This document shows, in pieces, positions 12,071 to 24,075 of a stretch of 64,000 nucleotides of DNA. The translations under genes were made by a program, and so were the position numbers. The stretch covers positions 1,138,278-1,202,277 of the forward strand of contig ONZQ02000010.1 in the NCBI GenBank assembly GCA_900312665.1. Reading direction: 5' to 3'. Position 1 is the stretch's first letter, and each line of letters begins with the position of its first letter. The stretch is from Cephalotrichum gorgonifer (taxonomy: Eukaryota; Ascomycota; Sordariomycetes; Microascales; Microascaceae). Under the pieces are notes generated by a model. The model was not told where the DNA came from. It did no database searches and was given only the letters and a program-made list of their open reading frames with translations.

Positions 12071-12587
12071 ACCGACCCAGAAGAACTGTGTATCAACCCA
12101 AAAAAAATTGATGACGAATGAAAGAGTACATTGACCTGCGGCCCCACCTAACTCTATATATATATCCTGAAGTAGCAAATCTCGGCAATACGTCGATCAA
12201 TTGAACTGCATCTCTTCAAGCTCCCTTGCCATTTCAATCCGCTCATCCATCACGCCCTCGTAGACATTAGCATCAGCGCCCAAAACGCCCGAATCAGAGC
12301 TCAAATTAGAGCCCGGATTCGGGCTCAAATCGCTTTTCCAAACGCCCGAATCAGGGCTCGAACCCCCGGCCTCTCGGTCGCCGTCATCCTCCTCAATCGC
12401 ATGTGCCAGATGTTTGGTGGCGATGTGGGAGGGAAAGGTGGGAATTAATCGATTGAATTGATTGACCTAGCGCTGAGATTGGGTACTTCAGGATACATAT
12501 AAATCTAGGTGGGGCCAGATGTCAATATACTCTTTCGTTGGTCGTCAATTTTTGGGTCGGTTCGCAGTTATGTTATTCTGGGTCGGT
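12071..12587. mobile_element. MITE-like element with about 105-bp terminal inverted repeats
   Basis: The left arm (12071-12175) and right arm (12484-12587) are inverted copies of each other. Both read, from the inside outward, TACTTCAGGATA, then TAGGTGGGGCC, GTCAATnTACTCTTTC, CGTCAATTTTT, and finally TCTGGGTCGGT at the ends. The arms differ by scattered substitutions and small indels, so the element is not recent. The 308-base centre carries short internal repeats of ACGCCCGAATCAGRGCTC and a GAGCCCGGATTCGGGCTC palindrome. There is no transposase frame, so it would be non-autonomous. The ends were set where the inverted homology stops; I did not find a certain target-site duplication. Confidence 0.8.
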
Positions 12588-12801
12588 ACACAGCTAGTCC
12601 CTTTCTTTTCTGCCTGTAACCTCTTTCGAGCAAGGCCAGGAGAAGGAAGAGGACCCAATCCCCTGCGTCTGTGCGTCCATAAATACCCTGAGGACCACCA
12701 GACTCGGACTTTCGGGTTTCTCCTGCCTTACCGAGAGGTGCTGATTGTGCAACCTGCGGAGAAAGGTCTCCTTGTTGTATCTCGTCTTTTGGTTCAAAAC
12801 C

Positions 12802-14265
12802 ATGGAGAATACACTCACCCCCGAAGAGCTGGCCGTCTTGCCCCACAATAGCAGAGGCCCAGCACTCATTGGTGTTAGTTGGGCTCTCACTGGCCTGGCT
12901 ACCCTGTTTCTCGCTCTGCGGATTTACTGCAAACACATTAGTCGTCGTCGGTTATGGTGGGATGATTGGACCCTCATAGCTGCTTGGGTGAGTTGAGTCT
13001 TTTTGCGTCAAACTCCCCTCGTTCAAGGCCGGTCGGCTTGCTAAGACGCGCTCATGGATCGCAGGTGGCGATTGTTATTGACTCAGCCCTGGCGACCCAT
13101 ATGGTAGTCTACTACACCTATGGCCGCCATACCTGGGACTTCCGCCCGCCCAGCATGGACAGGTTCACCCTGGTTGTCGCTGTTCGAGCTACATTCACTG
13201 TGACTTGTATCGTCTGGACCAAGACAGCCTTCGCTATAACGCTTTTACGTATTACGGACGGTTGGATGAAAAACTTGCTGTGGTTTATTATTATCTCTAT
13301 GAACATCCTTATGGGACTGTCTGGATTATTCTTCTGGATTCAGTGCACTCCACTGCCGAAATCCTGGACTCCGAGCATCCAGGAAGGATCTTGCTGGAAT
13401 CCTTCTGTTATCGAGATCTTCAATCTGACCGCCAGCGGTATCCTCATGGTCCCTACATCTCCCTACGCTCTTAGCTACGGCATCCTCTATAAAGGCAACT
13501 ATATGGACAAGACTAACGTCCTGGTGTTAAAGGATATTCGGGCGCCATGGACTTCACTCTAGCCCTGCTCCCCTGGAAGATCCTTCATGGCGTCCAGATG
13601 AAAACGAAGGAGAAGCTCGGGATCGTAATAGCTATGAGCATGGGCATCCTGTACGTGGAACATCCGCAGCGCCCTATCCCCGAAGCTCCTGGGGCTGATA
13701 TGGGATTGTCATATTTTTGTAGGGCAGGGATTGTCGCAATCGTCAAAACCGTCAAACTCCCAAAACTCGGGTCTCCTGACATATGTGAGCCGACTTATTC
13801 CTCCCTCCCCCCATTATCCCGGGCGACTTCGTGACTAAGAAACCTTCTCATATCCTAGACAATGCCGCAGACCTTGTCATATGGGATATCACTGAGGCCA
13901 CCGTAACCATGATCGCTGCCTGCATTCCCGTCCTCCGCATCCTTGTGCGAGACCTGCGAAGTACCGTGCGGTACGGTTCTGACAATCGCATGGAGTTGCA
14001 GAATGTCGACACTAGCCGCCGTTGGAGGGCGACCGTGACCGTCGACAGCAAGACGGATCCATTTCCCACGACGCGCAAAGTGGTGGACAACGGCGACGAT
14101 CGGAGCGATCGTAGCGACAAGAGCATATTGGATGGCCTCGCCTCTCAAAGAAGCGATTGGATTATTCGCACTGCGGAGGTGGAGATCAGCTACCACCCCA
14201 GTCGGTCGGAAGATGCCAACCACAGCGATTTCGGAGGCGGAGGCGGAGGGGCCAAGAGTGTTTGA
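12802..14265 (+). CDS. Fungal rhodopsin-fold integral membrane protein (PTH11/SAT-like family)
   Basis: Five exons: 12802-12987, 13065-13437, 13533-13650, 13723-13784 and 13859-14265, together 381 residues. Junctions have GTGAGT, GTATCC, GTACGT and GTGAGC donors; intron 2 has a GACTAAC branch site. Features typical of the family are the first helix followed by LRIYCKHISRRRLWWDDW, the DRFTL and WTKTAFAITLLR segments, then WxPSVIEIFN, YSGAMDFTLALLPWKIL and NAADLVIWDITEATVTMIAACIP near the last helix. The C-terminal 110 residues are hydrophilic, Asp/Arg/Ser-rich, and end in a Gly run. The protein should span the membrane seven times. Family members are annotated as integral membrane or receptor-like proteins, some in secondary-metabolite clusters; the ligand is unknown. 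No CFEM domain is present. The inverted-repeat element ends about 215 bases upstream. Confidence 0.88.
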
Positions 14266-14384
14266 AGGACGTTTAATTACGGTTCGCATGTTGCTGTCCG
14301 GAGTTCTCGGTTGTACTTTGTGCCCTACTATCGTTATTTGCAGAACTATAAACCGGCAGTTGGGTAGCGATAGTCCCGCTCTTG

Positions 14385-14538
14385 NNNNNNNNNNNNNNNN
14401 NNNNNNNNNNNNNNNNNNNNNNNNNNNNNNNNNNNNNNNNNNNNNNNNNNNNNNNNNNNNNNNNNNNNNNNNNNNNNNNNNNNNNNNNNNNNNNNNNNNN
14501 NNNNNNNNNNNNNNNNNNNNNNNNNNNNNNNNNNNNNN
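14385..14538. other. Assembly gap (154 N)
   Basis: Unknown sequence. It probably hides the C-terminal end of the truncated carboxylesterase on the minus strand, whose readable frame runs into it. Confidence 0.95.
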
Positions 14539-15045
14539 CCGACTACCCAGCACTGCATCGCGCTAGCCGTAGGTTCGTCAACGAGCACACCGAATCCATC
14601 GGCCACCTCGCCGATGAAGAATGTGTATGACGCGTCCTGCGCATGGAGCCCGGGGCAGATATCAAAGAGATAGCCACGTGCGCTATTGCTGTACTTAAGG
14701 CTGATTGCGAAGGCATGGCAATCGAATATTGTCTCGCCAACGTCAAGCTCAAGTCGCTCAGCCATAGTAAGTCGGGTGGGTAAATTTGATTCGCGATAGT
14801 GTCGAGCGTAGCGCTCGGGATATTGGGTATCAGATCCTTGAAAAACTGCCTGAACCCATCGTCATCTACTCCGGGGTCGGTGAAGAGTAGGCCCTCATCC
14901 GAATTGTGAGTGACAATGATGTCGACTACGCTGTCAACTAGCTGCTGGGCCACCAGTCGGGTAGGTCCATCGGGAATAGGTAGCCCGTCAACGTTAGGGC
15001 CTTGTTCCGAGAGAGTCAGCGGGAGGTCATCAAAAAGGGGGTTTT
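14539..15045 (-). pseudogene. Truncated type-B carboxylesterase, C-terminal part
   Basis: Read on the minus strand, the segment starts at LTLSEQGPNVDGLPIPDGP and continues VDIIVTHNSDEGLLFTDPG, which is the usual HNSxEGLLF block of secreted fungal carboxylesterases and lipases. A frame change occurs near 14768, after IYPPD. The other frame then continues ERLELDVGETIFDCHAFAIS and later CPGLHAQDASYTFF, which carries the catalytic-His block (LHxxDxxYTFF). The nucleophile elbow and the whole N-terminal half are absent; a stop lies just upstream. The end runs into the N gap. It is therefore a gene fragment, not a working enzyme, unless the missing half lies elsewhere through a misassembly. Confidence 0.72.
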
Positions 15046-16232
15046 ATGAGTAGGAAGAGGTGCTGAAGAGGGTATCAGAAAAAACGCAGATTGTTTGACC
15101 ATGGCTACATTGATGGTAGCAGAGGTCTTTATTCAAATGTAAGTGAAGACCAACAGTAGATATGTGTTTGTAAGCGTTTACGTATCAGAGGGGATTCGGC
15201 CTATATTTCGGTATTTGCATTCTCTTTATCGGCTCCGTGATTCGTAATATATCCATGACGGGCTGAGGAGAAACGTCCGCTGTCCGGAAATGTAATAACT
15301 ACTCACCGGGCATTCCCCCTCACCGTCATATATCCCGTCCTCGCCAGGGCGCCTGACCCAGGTTCGTACATTGGATGCCACTTTCGATCGCACAATTGCA
15401 TATTAATGGACTTCTCTGTAACCTAGAACTTCCGCGAAGCCTACAATTCCCTGGCTTGCTGAGGACGACTAGATTTGGGAGATGAGGCATGTTTGCTGCA
15501 TTCCCACCTGCGAGGCCTGGTGTCTTTTATACCACCCTTTTGAGCGTGGCTTCGTGTCAGTCTGAAGGAGCAGATGATCCGATAGAAGGAGACGGGCCGC
15601 CGGCGGGCTGCCGTGCCTCTCCTATCGCCGGCCGATGGGAAATCGGCTGCAATGCGAGGATGTTCCCGCCGGGATCTGATCTTTTAGCTCGCATGGTTGG
15701 CCGCAGCACACATGCTGATGTCGTGGCAGGCTGATTAGAGGTATCTTACGCTGGCGCCTTTCATCGCTCTGACAATATGGACTTTCAGTTGAATTACCTA
15801 CCTCCGTTTTGAAAACATTGTTAGGGACAGAATCCCCGACGGACAGGCTGCTGGCTAGACCTCTGTATACTTCGACCTGCCTGGTCGAGCCACTCAGGAC
15901 ATGAAAGTAGCGCGTCTGACAAGGCCGCATGAGTACGACATGAGCAGCGCCCCCGCAAGGATCCAAAGCACATTTGGTCGGATACCTGCTGATGATATCT
16001 CGGGGCTCAGCCCTTTGGACCACGAAGATGACTGCTGATAAGTCAAGGGCGGTCTGGGGAACGCTGTTCGCCCCGTTTTAGAAGCCAGGCATAGTTCTCC
16101 GTCTGGCGACCTCGGTGGTGCGTGGAGATGGTGTATTGAGTGGGAGGTGCTGGGTAGTGGATTGGCTCGATGTACATAAAATGTCCCCAAATCTTCAATC
16201 CTAAGAATCACCTGCCGCCGTCTCAAGGAACG
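15046..16232. other. Intergenic spacer, no supported gene
   Basis: AT content is higher than in the genes. A 133-codon minus-strand frame at 15622-16023 has no recognisable domain and mixed codon use, so it was not accepted. Confidence 0.6.
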
Positions 16233-18207
16233 TCATGGTCTGGATGATGGCGAGGAAAGGTCCCAGTACGTGCAGTGCTCCAATCTCCCATCCCCCGGCT
16301 CGCTTCCAGTCCTCTCCACAAATGGCTTGATCCGGAAGCATCTTCCCGTGTCGGGATAAACCCTCGTGCTCAGCGCCGTCCGGTCGTTGGCGAAGACCTC
16401 GATGGCGCTGGCGTCGAAGAATACTCGCAGCAACAGCTTCTCCCGTCGGAGTTGTCCTCCGGCGCCACCTTCCCCGGCGCAAAAGACAAACAGCGGGTGC
16501 GGCGCCACCTCGTCGGAGACGTTCACGCCTGGCGCCGACGTGCTCTCGCGGCGGACGATGGTGAGGGCCTCGGCATGCCGGTCGAAGAATATGGTTGTTC
16601 GTGATGGTTTGTGGATCCCTGCGTCTACAAAGCACACACAAACGCAAGAGTACGACGACGGTCAGCGCTACGAGTTTGACCCGTCTTGAGTACGCGGAAG
16701 ACAGAAACGTACCGGGTGAGTTATGATCGATGACAATGCCGACACGGCGGACGCTCGCGCCGATGTCGAAGGCCATGTCCATCTCCCAGGCTACAGACCC
16801 GCGAGGCAGCGAAAGCTCCGAGCCGCGCTCAAAGTCTTCCGGGGTCAGGACCCTCGGGCGCGACCGCAGATTCGCAAGCCTCTCGTCGGGGGTGGCGCCG
16901 AGGGTCGTCACGGCGTATGCTACGTCGTCATTCTCCCGCTTCAGCCCTACCGAGGCGATGGAGTTCAAGCTGCGGGAAGACACGGTCCCGACAACCCATC
17001 TGAGGGTTTGCACGCGAAGCACCCTTGGGAGGGACAGCATGCCGCCCCATCCCTGGTGGCGCCTCAGACCCGGGGTCAGATCCTCCTCGACGAGCCAGCC
17101 GATGATGACCTGTCTATTGGCCTTAGGGTCCCAAAACGAGTTCCCTGCATAGTAGGCTCCGTGGTCGAGACGGCCGCCGTACTGATAGTCCATGGCGATG
17201 GCCTGGCCGTCTGCCTCTTGCCTGAGCCTGCCACACATCCACATCTGGGCATGGTCCACTCGAAACTGCGTGTGCCCCCTGCTCAAGACGTTGGGGAGTC
17301 GACCCTCGACGCTAAGGATCAGGAAGTCGTGCACGTCCGAGGGATCAGGCCCAGGTAGAGAGACGAAATTGGCGACCTCCCAGTTCTTGCCGAAGTCGAG
17401 GGGGAGATGAGCGGGAACGGACACGAGTGGTGAGATGAAGCGCCAGACGCCCATCCGGTGGGGATTGAGTTGGTACAGGAATACGGTCGGCCCGCGGCCC
17501 CTAATGCCTCCCGACACGATGCCGTACACCGTGTCTGCGGGCTGACCGCGCGCCGCGCTAAGTGACGGCCAGGGGGAGACGTAGGGGTCCCGCCAGCCGG
17601 TGACCTCGAGATGGGCGGGGGGGCCGGGGAGCACGGGGTTCTCCGCGAATCGGCGCCAGGAGCGCCCACTGTCGCTGGAGGTGGCCATGTGGAGAGCCTC
17701 GGCGCCACGCTTGTATGGCAGGCTATGGTGGATCGGGAGGTGGGAGACAGAGGTGTAGAAGGCCGCGAGGGTGCCCGGCTCGAGAGCCGCAGGAGCCATG
17801 CACCCAGTGAAGACTCCGCACGGGTCGTGTTCGGCTGTTGGCGTCAAGGAAGGATTGTCGGACACGGCCCACGAGACCAGGTCGCGGGAGAGGGCGCAGC
17901 CCCAGGAGATGTCGGCCCATTCCGTGCTCTTCGGATTCCATTGGAAGCCGACATGGTAGACGTCATGTGTCGCGTCGTACCCAGGAGCGCATGGATCGTT
18001 GAGCCACCCTCGGGGAGCCGTTACGTGCAAGGCAGGCCGCCATCTGTCAGGGTGCTTCCGTCTCCCTCCGCCACTCTCGTCCTGGCCTTGCGATTGGGAA
18101 TCCTCGCGGAGAATATCATCGCCGAGTCGAGCCGGCGAGCCACGGTCGCGGCCCGCACTCGGAGTGCTCCTCTCGCCAAGTTGCGGTGCGGAATCAACGG
18201 CACCCAT
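16233..18207 (-). CDS. GH32 beta-fructofuranosidase (intracellular-type invertase)
   Basis: Two exons (18207-16713 and 16624-16233) give 628 residues. The intron has a GTACGT donor and a TTTGTAG acceptor. The family's three catalytic blocks are present: WLNDP with nucleophile Asp71, WRDP with transition-state-stabilising Asp207, and NWEV with acid/base Glu277. FQWNPK and SWGCALSRDLVSW are also typical of the five-bladed propeller. The second exon is the C-terminal beta-sandwich (IHKPSRTTIFFDR, FFDASAIEVFANDR). The substrate should be sucrose or a short fructan. No signal peptide follows the ATG; residues 1-50 are Ser/Arg/Gly-rich. The sequence resembles the intracellular invertases of Aspergillus (SucB type, from memory). 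It is divergent from a Zn2Cys6 regulator 830 bases away, with a sugar porter beyond. Confidence 0.9.
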
Positions 18208-19036
18208 GGCTTGCTGTTTCGGATTAGAACCCAGAGGCCTAGAATCAACTACTTCAGGAGGAAGTAAGGGGTGCGGTATGGCGAGGGGCCATCAGTGATC
18301 ATCTGCTTGTGGCCCGTTGCCTGGAGTTAATGTAGGTAGGTGAGATGGGCATCTCAGTCGTCTCCATCGGCTTGAATCCTCAGTTCCATGCCGAGCCGTC
18401 ACTCCTCCCCACTGCCCTTGTACCATGGTACATGAACACGCCAAGGTGGGACTCTGGTCGCCAAACTGCCGGTACATGCATAGCAGTGCATGCCGTGCAT
18501 GTGTGTTCCATATGTGATCCGTCGCAAAAAGACGAGAGGAGGACTGCTAATGTCGTGACGCGTGCACCTGTGAAAGCTCCACGCGGCGGGGGAAGGCTCC
18601 ACGCTAACATATTTTAATTTAATGGTGCTCCACGCAAAAAGGCGTGAAGGACAATATTATTAGTGGCTTAAGCAATTCTTTAACCCCTCTTCGCTTGAGC
18701 ATCACTAAATTTTTGGTTAGAGTCTTTGCCGTGTGGGGCTTTCGCATGAGGGATAGGTGACGATAGTCACACAACACTATCGAAGGGCAAACAGCCAGAA
18801 GGAGTTAGGAGAGTCGTGGCCCCGCTAGTGAGGTGGGGAGTGAGGGGAACCCTGACACATGGCCCTTGCTCCCCCACGGGGTGGCCGGCAATCGACCCAA
18901 TCGGGCCAAGTATAACATGAAGGGCCAATATGGACTCTGTGGGGCCGGGCTGCCGTTGTGCGATCCCTCTCCTTCGCCGGCATCTTGCTGCTATGGGAAA
19001 TCGAAGCCGGGAGCGGCAGACCAGCAGACCAGCAGC
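18208..19036. promoter_or_regulatory. Divergent promoter between GH32 enzyme and Zn2Cys6 regulator
   Basis: This 829-base spacer separates two genes transcribed away from each other, so it should carry both promoters. It contains ATGCATAGCAGTGCATGCCGTGCAT-like repeats near 18475-18500 and GCTCCACGC motifs at about 18575 and 18627. I cannot identify a specific operator. In-frame ATGs at 18833 and 18917 precede the chosen regulator start, so part of this region might be coding or leader sequence. Confidence 0.5.
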
Positions 19037-21238
19037 ATGGAGGTTGTCTTCGATAAGACCTTGTCGGACCTGATCCGGCCGAGATCTTGTGACCAATGCT
19101 ACCGGCGAAAAGTCAGGGTCAGTCACGTCTTGCCCCCACTCCCTTTCTCGAAGTGATCCAGGACCCATTCGCTGATGGCGCCTTGCCCCTGTAGTGTAAT
19201 CGCCGCTCGCCCTGTCGAGCGTGCTCCATCGACGGCACGCCCTGTACCTACCTGCACCCGTTGGCACTTCGTCGTTCACGTCGTCGAGGAGCTGAAGGTG
19301 CGACGACGCGGGAGGAGCTTCCGCCGCCGCTGGACGAGTCCCACCATTCCTCTCGAAGCACGGCGTCGACTGTGCCGTCCGCAACGCCCCCGTCTTCCAA
19401 TCAGACATGCCACGATGCTCCAGGACCCCAAGCTCTTATGGCTACAGACGGAGGACTGGATGCTGCCATCCACGACCTCTTTGGCGACCCGCTGGATGCA
19501 TACGACGTCGCTCTGCTGCCGTTGCCGCCGGAGGAGATGACGTGCCTGGATCAGCAGGCGGCTGGCGCGTCGCTCCAGGACTTGCTGGCACGGCCGGACA
19601 GCAGCACTTCTCTGCAGCTTGACACTCTGAATCTATTCCCATCGTCCAGCGCGTATCCAGGTGGAACACTTTATCCCTTGCTCGACACATTCCTCGACTG
19701 TCTCCATGCTTCGATGCCCTTCTTCATGCGCTCGTACCTCGTCGACGGCATAACTGCGCGACGCCACCACTCCAGCCGGGCCTTCGACGCCCTTCTCCAC
19801 GCTATCTGCGCTCTAACACTTCTACAGCCGGTGCAGGGGGGCCGGTCCCTCCGCCAGGACCGCGCACAGTGGGCCGAGCAACTGATGGCCAGGGCCATTG
19901 AACTGCACGCGCACGTCAACTTTGGGCAGGAACCCACGCTCGAGGACGTCATGACGAGCGTCTTCTTGTTCGGCTGCTACTTCTGCAGAAACGCCCACAA
20001 CGCCGCCAAGGTCAGGCTGCGCGAGGCTGTTGCCCTTGCCGACGTCATGGGGCTGTATGACCCGGCCAGCTACCAGCTCGTATACGCCGAGGAGAAGGAC
20101 TGTCGTGTAAGAACACTTGTTGTGCTGACGGTTATCGAGAGGTGGGATTGTGTTTTTGTTTCCGTTTTTTTTTTCTCTTCTTCCCCCCCCCCCTTGGCTG
20201 TCTTAACTCCACGCGATCCCATCCTGCTTACTGACGAGATTCGATTCCAAAAAAGGATTTACGCCATCCAGCGCAGCTACACTCTCGACTTTCACCTGCT
20301 CGGTGGCCGCGAAATCGGCCAGCTCCTTGAGGGCACCATGCGGTCAGCCGCCGCTGGTGACGAAACGGACTACAAGGCGGTCGAGGGCCTCCGGCACATG
20401 ATACAGCAGGTCGACTTCATCGACAACTCGGTGCTGCGGTGCTGGAAGGAGACTTGCGGGCTCGACGTAGAAGCAGGCGGCAGCGGCGCCGGCGCCGGTG
20501 GCGGGAGGCAGCAGCGCCACGTCCCCGCCAGCACGATCCGCTCTCTCCTGGTGCGCTATGCGGCGCCCCCGGCAATGCACGCCCTGCTCAGCGAGTCGCA
20601 GCTTGCAGATATTACCATCACGCGCCACTGGGTGATGCATGTGCTCTGGAAACTCGGCTTCCGCCACGGCTACGTAGACGCCGCTAGCCTGGACCCCGAG
20701 ATGCGGCCAGACTACGCCCTCGACATCGCGCATAACGCTGCGCTCACGTGCGAGCGGTTCAGTGTGAAGAGCCTAGAGGTACACGGCGTGGGGCTGGTAA
20801 GTCTGGGCTTCGTGTCTTGCCGAGGGCTCAGCCTGGTACTTAAGTGGCTAACTACCGCATAAACATGATCAGGCCGAGAAGCTCTATGATATCGCCATGA
20901 GCGCCTTGTTGGTTGCCGAGTCGTATTACTTCTCATCGGCCTACCATAGCGGCTCCTCCGACCAGGCCCCGTTGCGAGAAGAAGAAGAAAACAGCGATGG
21001 GAACGATGTGTTCGCGGGTTTTGAGACTGCGGGCGCTACCGGTCCGGCGCTGGCGCCAGTGTTGCCCACAACTCATGGGGCGGGGTGGCGGGGACGCTGG
21101 ACCCGGGTCGCGATCCGGAGATTGCTGAACAAGTACCTCGCCATCTTTTCACTCTTCCGGGGCGGCGAGCATCCCTTCCTGAGGCCGTACATGCAGATGC
21201 TGTGCGTCTTGGACACCGGCGGCGCAGACTCGGTCTAG
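19037..21238 (+). CDS. Zn2Cys6 binuclear-cluster transcription factor
   Basis: Four exons (19037-19117, 19195-20106, 20239-20796, 20873-21238) give 638 residues. The zinc cluster is perfect, CX2CX6CX5CX2CX6C, using Cys18, 21, 28, 34, 37 and 44; the first intron splits it right before the third cysteine, a common position in this family. A Ser/Pro-rich linker follows. From about residue 200 comes a middle homology region with LYPLLDTFLDCLHASMPFF, FLFGCYFCRN and EAVALADVMGLYD, as in maltose- and sucrose-type regulators. Intron 2 includes T- and C-runs that could cause sequencing errors, but the joined frame holds. Its position, divergent from the fructofuranosidase and convergent with the sugar porter, suggests it controls both. 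The start at 19037 was chosen because it sits just before the zinc cluster; 18833 and 18917 are alternatives. Confidence 0.88.
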
Positions 21239-21618
21239 GACTTTTTGTTTGTGGGGCCAGTGCCGCTACTAGGATGCTATGGAAATGGATTACTTGCTCT
21301 AGGTGGCCATCCTTGGTGCGCTTGTCGGTTGCATGTATTAAATAACTGAAACGTTAATTGTATACCGTTAAACCGGCTCGCGACTACAATGTCACCCCGA
21401 AATTAGGGTTATACTAACTACAATTGTGAAGAAGTAGAATGTCGTACCCCTGAATCCAGCCAAACTCATTCCGGACCAATCCCATAATTACCTGGTCTTC
21501 ACGACCGACCACTCACGAATGTTCGACCTCAAGAACGCCAACGTCGGCTTTTGTCTCCTTGAGTGAGCTCTCGATACTAACATTGGGTATGTAGGCTGGT
21601 TCTCTTAGTCCCGCACTG

Positions 21619-23324
21619 CTACTTACTCCCTCCCAGGGAGACTCTAAGCGAGACAGGACACTCACATGCAAATTTGCGGGCTGGAACCCGGGCCTCGAAC
21701 ATGACGTCCAGTTCGGCCGGGGTGCGACCCTTAGTTTCGGGCAGGTAGATGTACGTCAGGAGGATGCATCCGGCCATCCAACCAGCGAAGATGAGGTAGG
21801 TCTTGGCGCCCAAGTTTCCTCTGCAAAAAAAAGGGGCCAAACATCAGTCTTCCGTTTTGGCTCAAGCGGGCAGGTAAAATAGGAGGTGGGAAACACTTAC
21901 GCATCGGGCTGGGAGATGTACGGCAGGACGTAGACCACGACGGTGGAGAAGCAGGCGAGGCAGAGGAACGAGAAGGCGCTCGTCTTGTTGCGCAGGCGCG
22001 CCGTCGGAATCTCAGACGCCACGACATAGGTAAGCGGGCCGAAGCCGCAGGCGAAGAAGAAGGCGAATATGCAGGAGAAGGCGGCGATGGCCTTGGCGAT
22101 GGCGGGGCGGCTCTGATAGTCCTGGAAGCCGAGGACGCCGATGACGAGGTCGATGACGAAGACGGCCGAGAAAGTGGACAGCGCGAGGGGGCGGCGACCG
22201 ACGGCGTCGACAAGGAACATGCCCGTCACGGCCCCGGCCAGGGCGAGCACGGCGACGACCAGGGTCAGTAGGAAGGGGCTGGTGCTCACGCCCACGCCCG
22301 CGAGGAAGATGGTCACGTAGTTGGTGGCGAAGGCGATGCCCGAGAGCTGCTGCATGTTGCCGATGGAGAGTGCGAGCAGCGTGCGGCGCAGGTTGGTTCC
22401 CCGGAACATTTCCTGCCAGTTGACTTCCTGCTCGGCCTCGCGCAGGGCCGCCTGCGACTTGAGGGCCGAAAACTCGGCCTCGACCTCGGCCTCGGTGTAG
22501 CCGCGGCGCACCCGCCGGAGAGAGCGGAGCGCGTCTTCGTCGCGCGACTTGGTCATGTAGAAGGTCGGGCTGTCATCGAGGAAGAGTATACCGGCGGCAA
22601 TGACGACGGCAAAGGCGATCTGCAAGCCCAGCGGCAAGCGGTACGCAAGCGGCGTCGAGTTGGTGCTGACGGCCCAGTTGACGCCGGCCGACAGGACGCC
22701 GGCCGAGTCGATAAGCACGATGGAGAGCCCCACGATAGACCCACGCAGGTTCTCGGGCGCGATCTCGGCAAGGAAGGTGGAGGCCATGACGATGAAGATG
22801 AAGATGGCGACATCTACAGTAGTTAGTGGTTATGAATATAAAGCCCTAACCTGTGTCACGCTTATTTGAGAATGGAAAGTTAAAGGGGTGGGGGAGGGGG
22901 GGCACTCACTGGCGATCCACCTTCCTACGACCATCTGTGCTATCCCGAACGCGCTCGTCTGGATAGCAGCTCCGACGGCGCTAATGGCGCAGCCGATGAG
23001 GAGCGTCTTCTTCCGGCCGATGCGGTCGCCCAGGGCGGCGGCTAGAGGAAGGCCCAGTAGGCATCCGGTCGAGGGCAGGGCCGTCAAAATGGATATATCA
23101 GTCGCGGTGAGATAGGGGATGCCTTCGGGGGTTTTCTTGATGGCGAACTGCTGCACAAAGGGCGCCATGGCGAGGATGCCACCGCCGACGGAGCCATCGA
23201 AGCCGAATGTGAAGAAAACAAGCGACAAGAAAAAGGCAGACAACAGAAGGCGAGGGTTGTTGACGAGACGCCTGTAGCCGCCGCGGCCACGAGGTGGCTC
23301 CTGGTGGTGGTGCGCAGCGTCCAT
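21619..23324 (-). CDS. MFS sugar porter (hexose or alpha-glucoside/sucrose permease type)
   Basis: Exons 23324-22910, 22813-21901 and 21820-21619 give 509 residues. Sugar-porter signatures are FTFGFDGSVGGG in helix 1, GDRIGRKK in loop 2-3, SPTFYMTKSRDEDA before the central loop, QLSGIAFATNYVT in helix 7, DAVGRRPL in loop 8-9 and LPETKGRTPAELD after helix 12. It should carry a sugar with protons across the plasma membrane; the substrate is not readable from sequence. The C terminus is uncertain: a GTGAGT at 21665 could start a further intron ending at 21577 and lead to a stop at 21488, changing only the last residues. Its neighbours, a regulator and a GH32 enzyme lacking a signal peptide, suggest uptake of sucrose or fructo-oligosaccharides. 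An ATG at 23393 is also in frame but gives an unlikely extension. Confidence 0.88.
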
Positions 23325-24075
23325 CTTCCCGGTTTTTTTTTGGGGGGGGGGAGAGGAATGACAGGGAGAAGAGACGGAGAACAAGGGAACCAAAGTGTCA
23401 ATACGGAGCTTTTCTTATCTTTTCTTTCGCTTGTCGCAAGCCGTACGATTCTGGAAAGCGAGCCAGCTCAAGCGGTACGAATATAAATATATTTACACTG
23501 CTGTGGTTGCTGCCCTCAGTCGGCCTCTGGTCCGGAACCCCAGAGGAACTCTGCGCCAGGTGTAAGTACATGGTAAGGGCCGATGTAACGAACCCCTTTG
23601 CAGTGACACCCCATGGCGCTCAGCTCCCACGTGGAAGTGGAGTGGTAAAATGCCCAAAGGGGTAAATTGCCGAGGGGCAGCTGGGTGGCTTTTTCCACCC
23701 TAAGGTTTTCATCGGTCGGGCTGGTCAGGCGGGGGCGGCGCGTGTGGCAGCCGGGGACAAGGGCCGGCAATCTTCCGGTTCGGGCTTAGCGGCATTTTTC
23801 TCTTCGGGGTACTTCCGGGGGAGCGGAGCACACAGGGGTTTGTGGAACGAACTGCCGCGAAGTACCCGGGTACCTTCTTTGCCTCAACCACGAGTATCCG
23901 TACGTGGTTCTCAATCGACCATCTCCCCGGCAAGGAGACCCGGCAATCAGCGATTCAACGATGGCCATGCCTCACAAGACTCACGACACCATTTAATACG
24001 TTTGCCGAACCTCGAGGTAAGAAAGGCACGGCAGCAAATAATCCGAAGCACGCAGAGCCTTCTCTTACCTCAATC
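23325..24075. promoter_or_regulatory. Divergent spacer between sugar porter and carboxylesterase
   Basis: The two flanking genes point away from each other, so both promoters should lie here. The stretch contains a G8 run next to a T8 run at 23333-23350 and an AATATAAATATATTT stretch near 23480 that could serve as TATA element for the minus-strand porter. No specific binding site was identified. A 111-codon plus-strand frame (23744-24079) shows no domain. Confidence 0.5.

Noticed and set aside
14382..14630. Open frames running through the N gaps at 14385 and 52233
   Set aside because: They are open only because N bases contain no stops.
15622..16023. 133-codon minus-strand frame
   Set aside because: No domain, AT-rich surroundings, scattered codon use.
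16723..18298. Several plus-strand frames of 100-218 codons
   Set aside because: They lie antisense to the GH32 gene, whose catalytic motifs and splice sites are clear.
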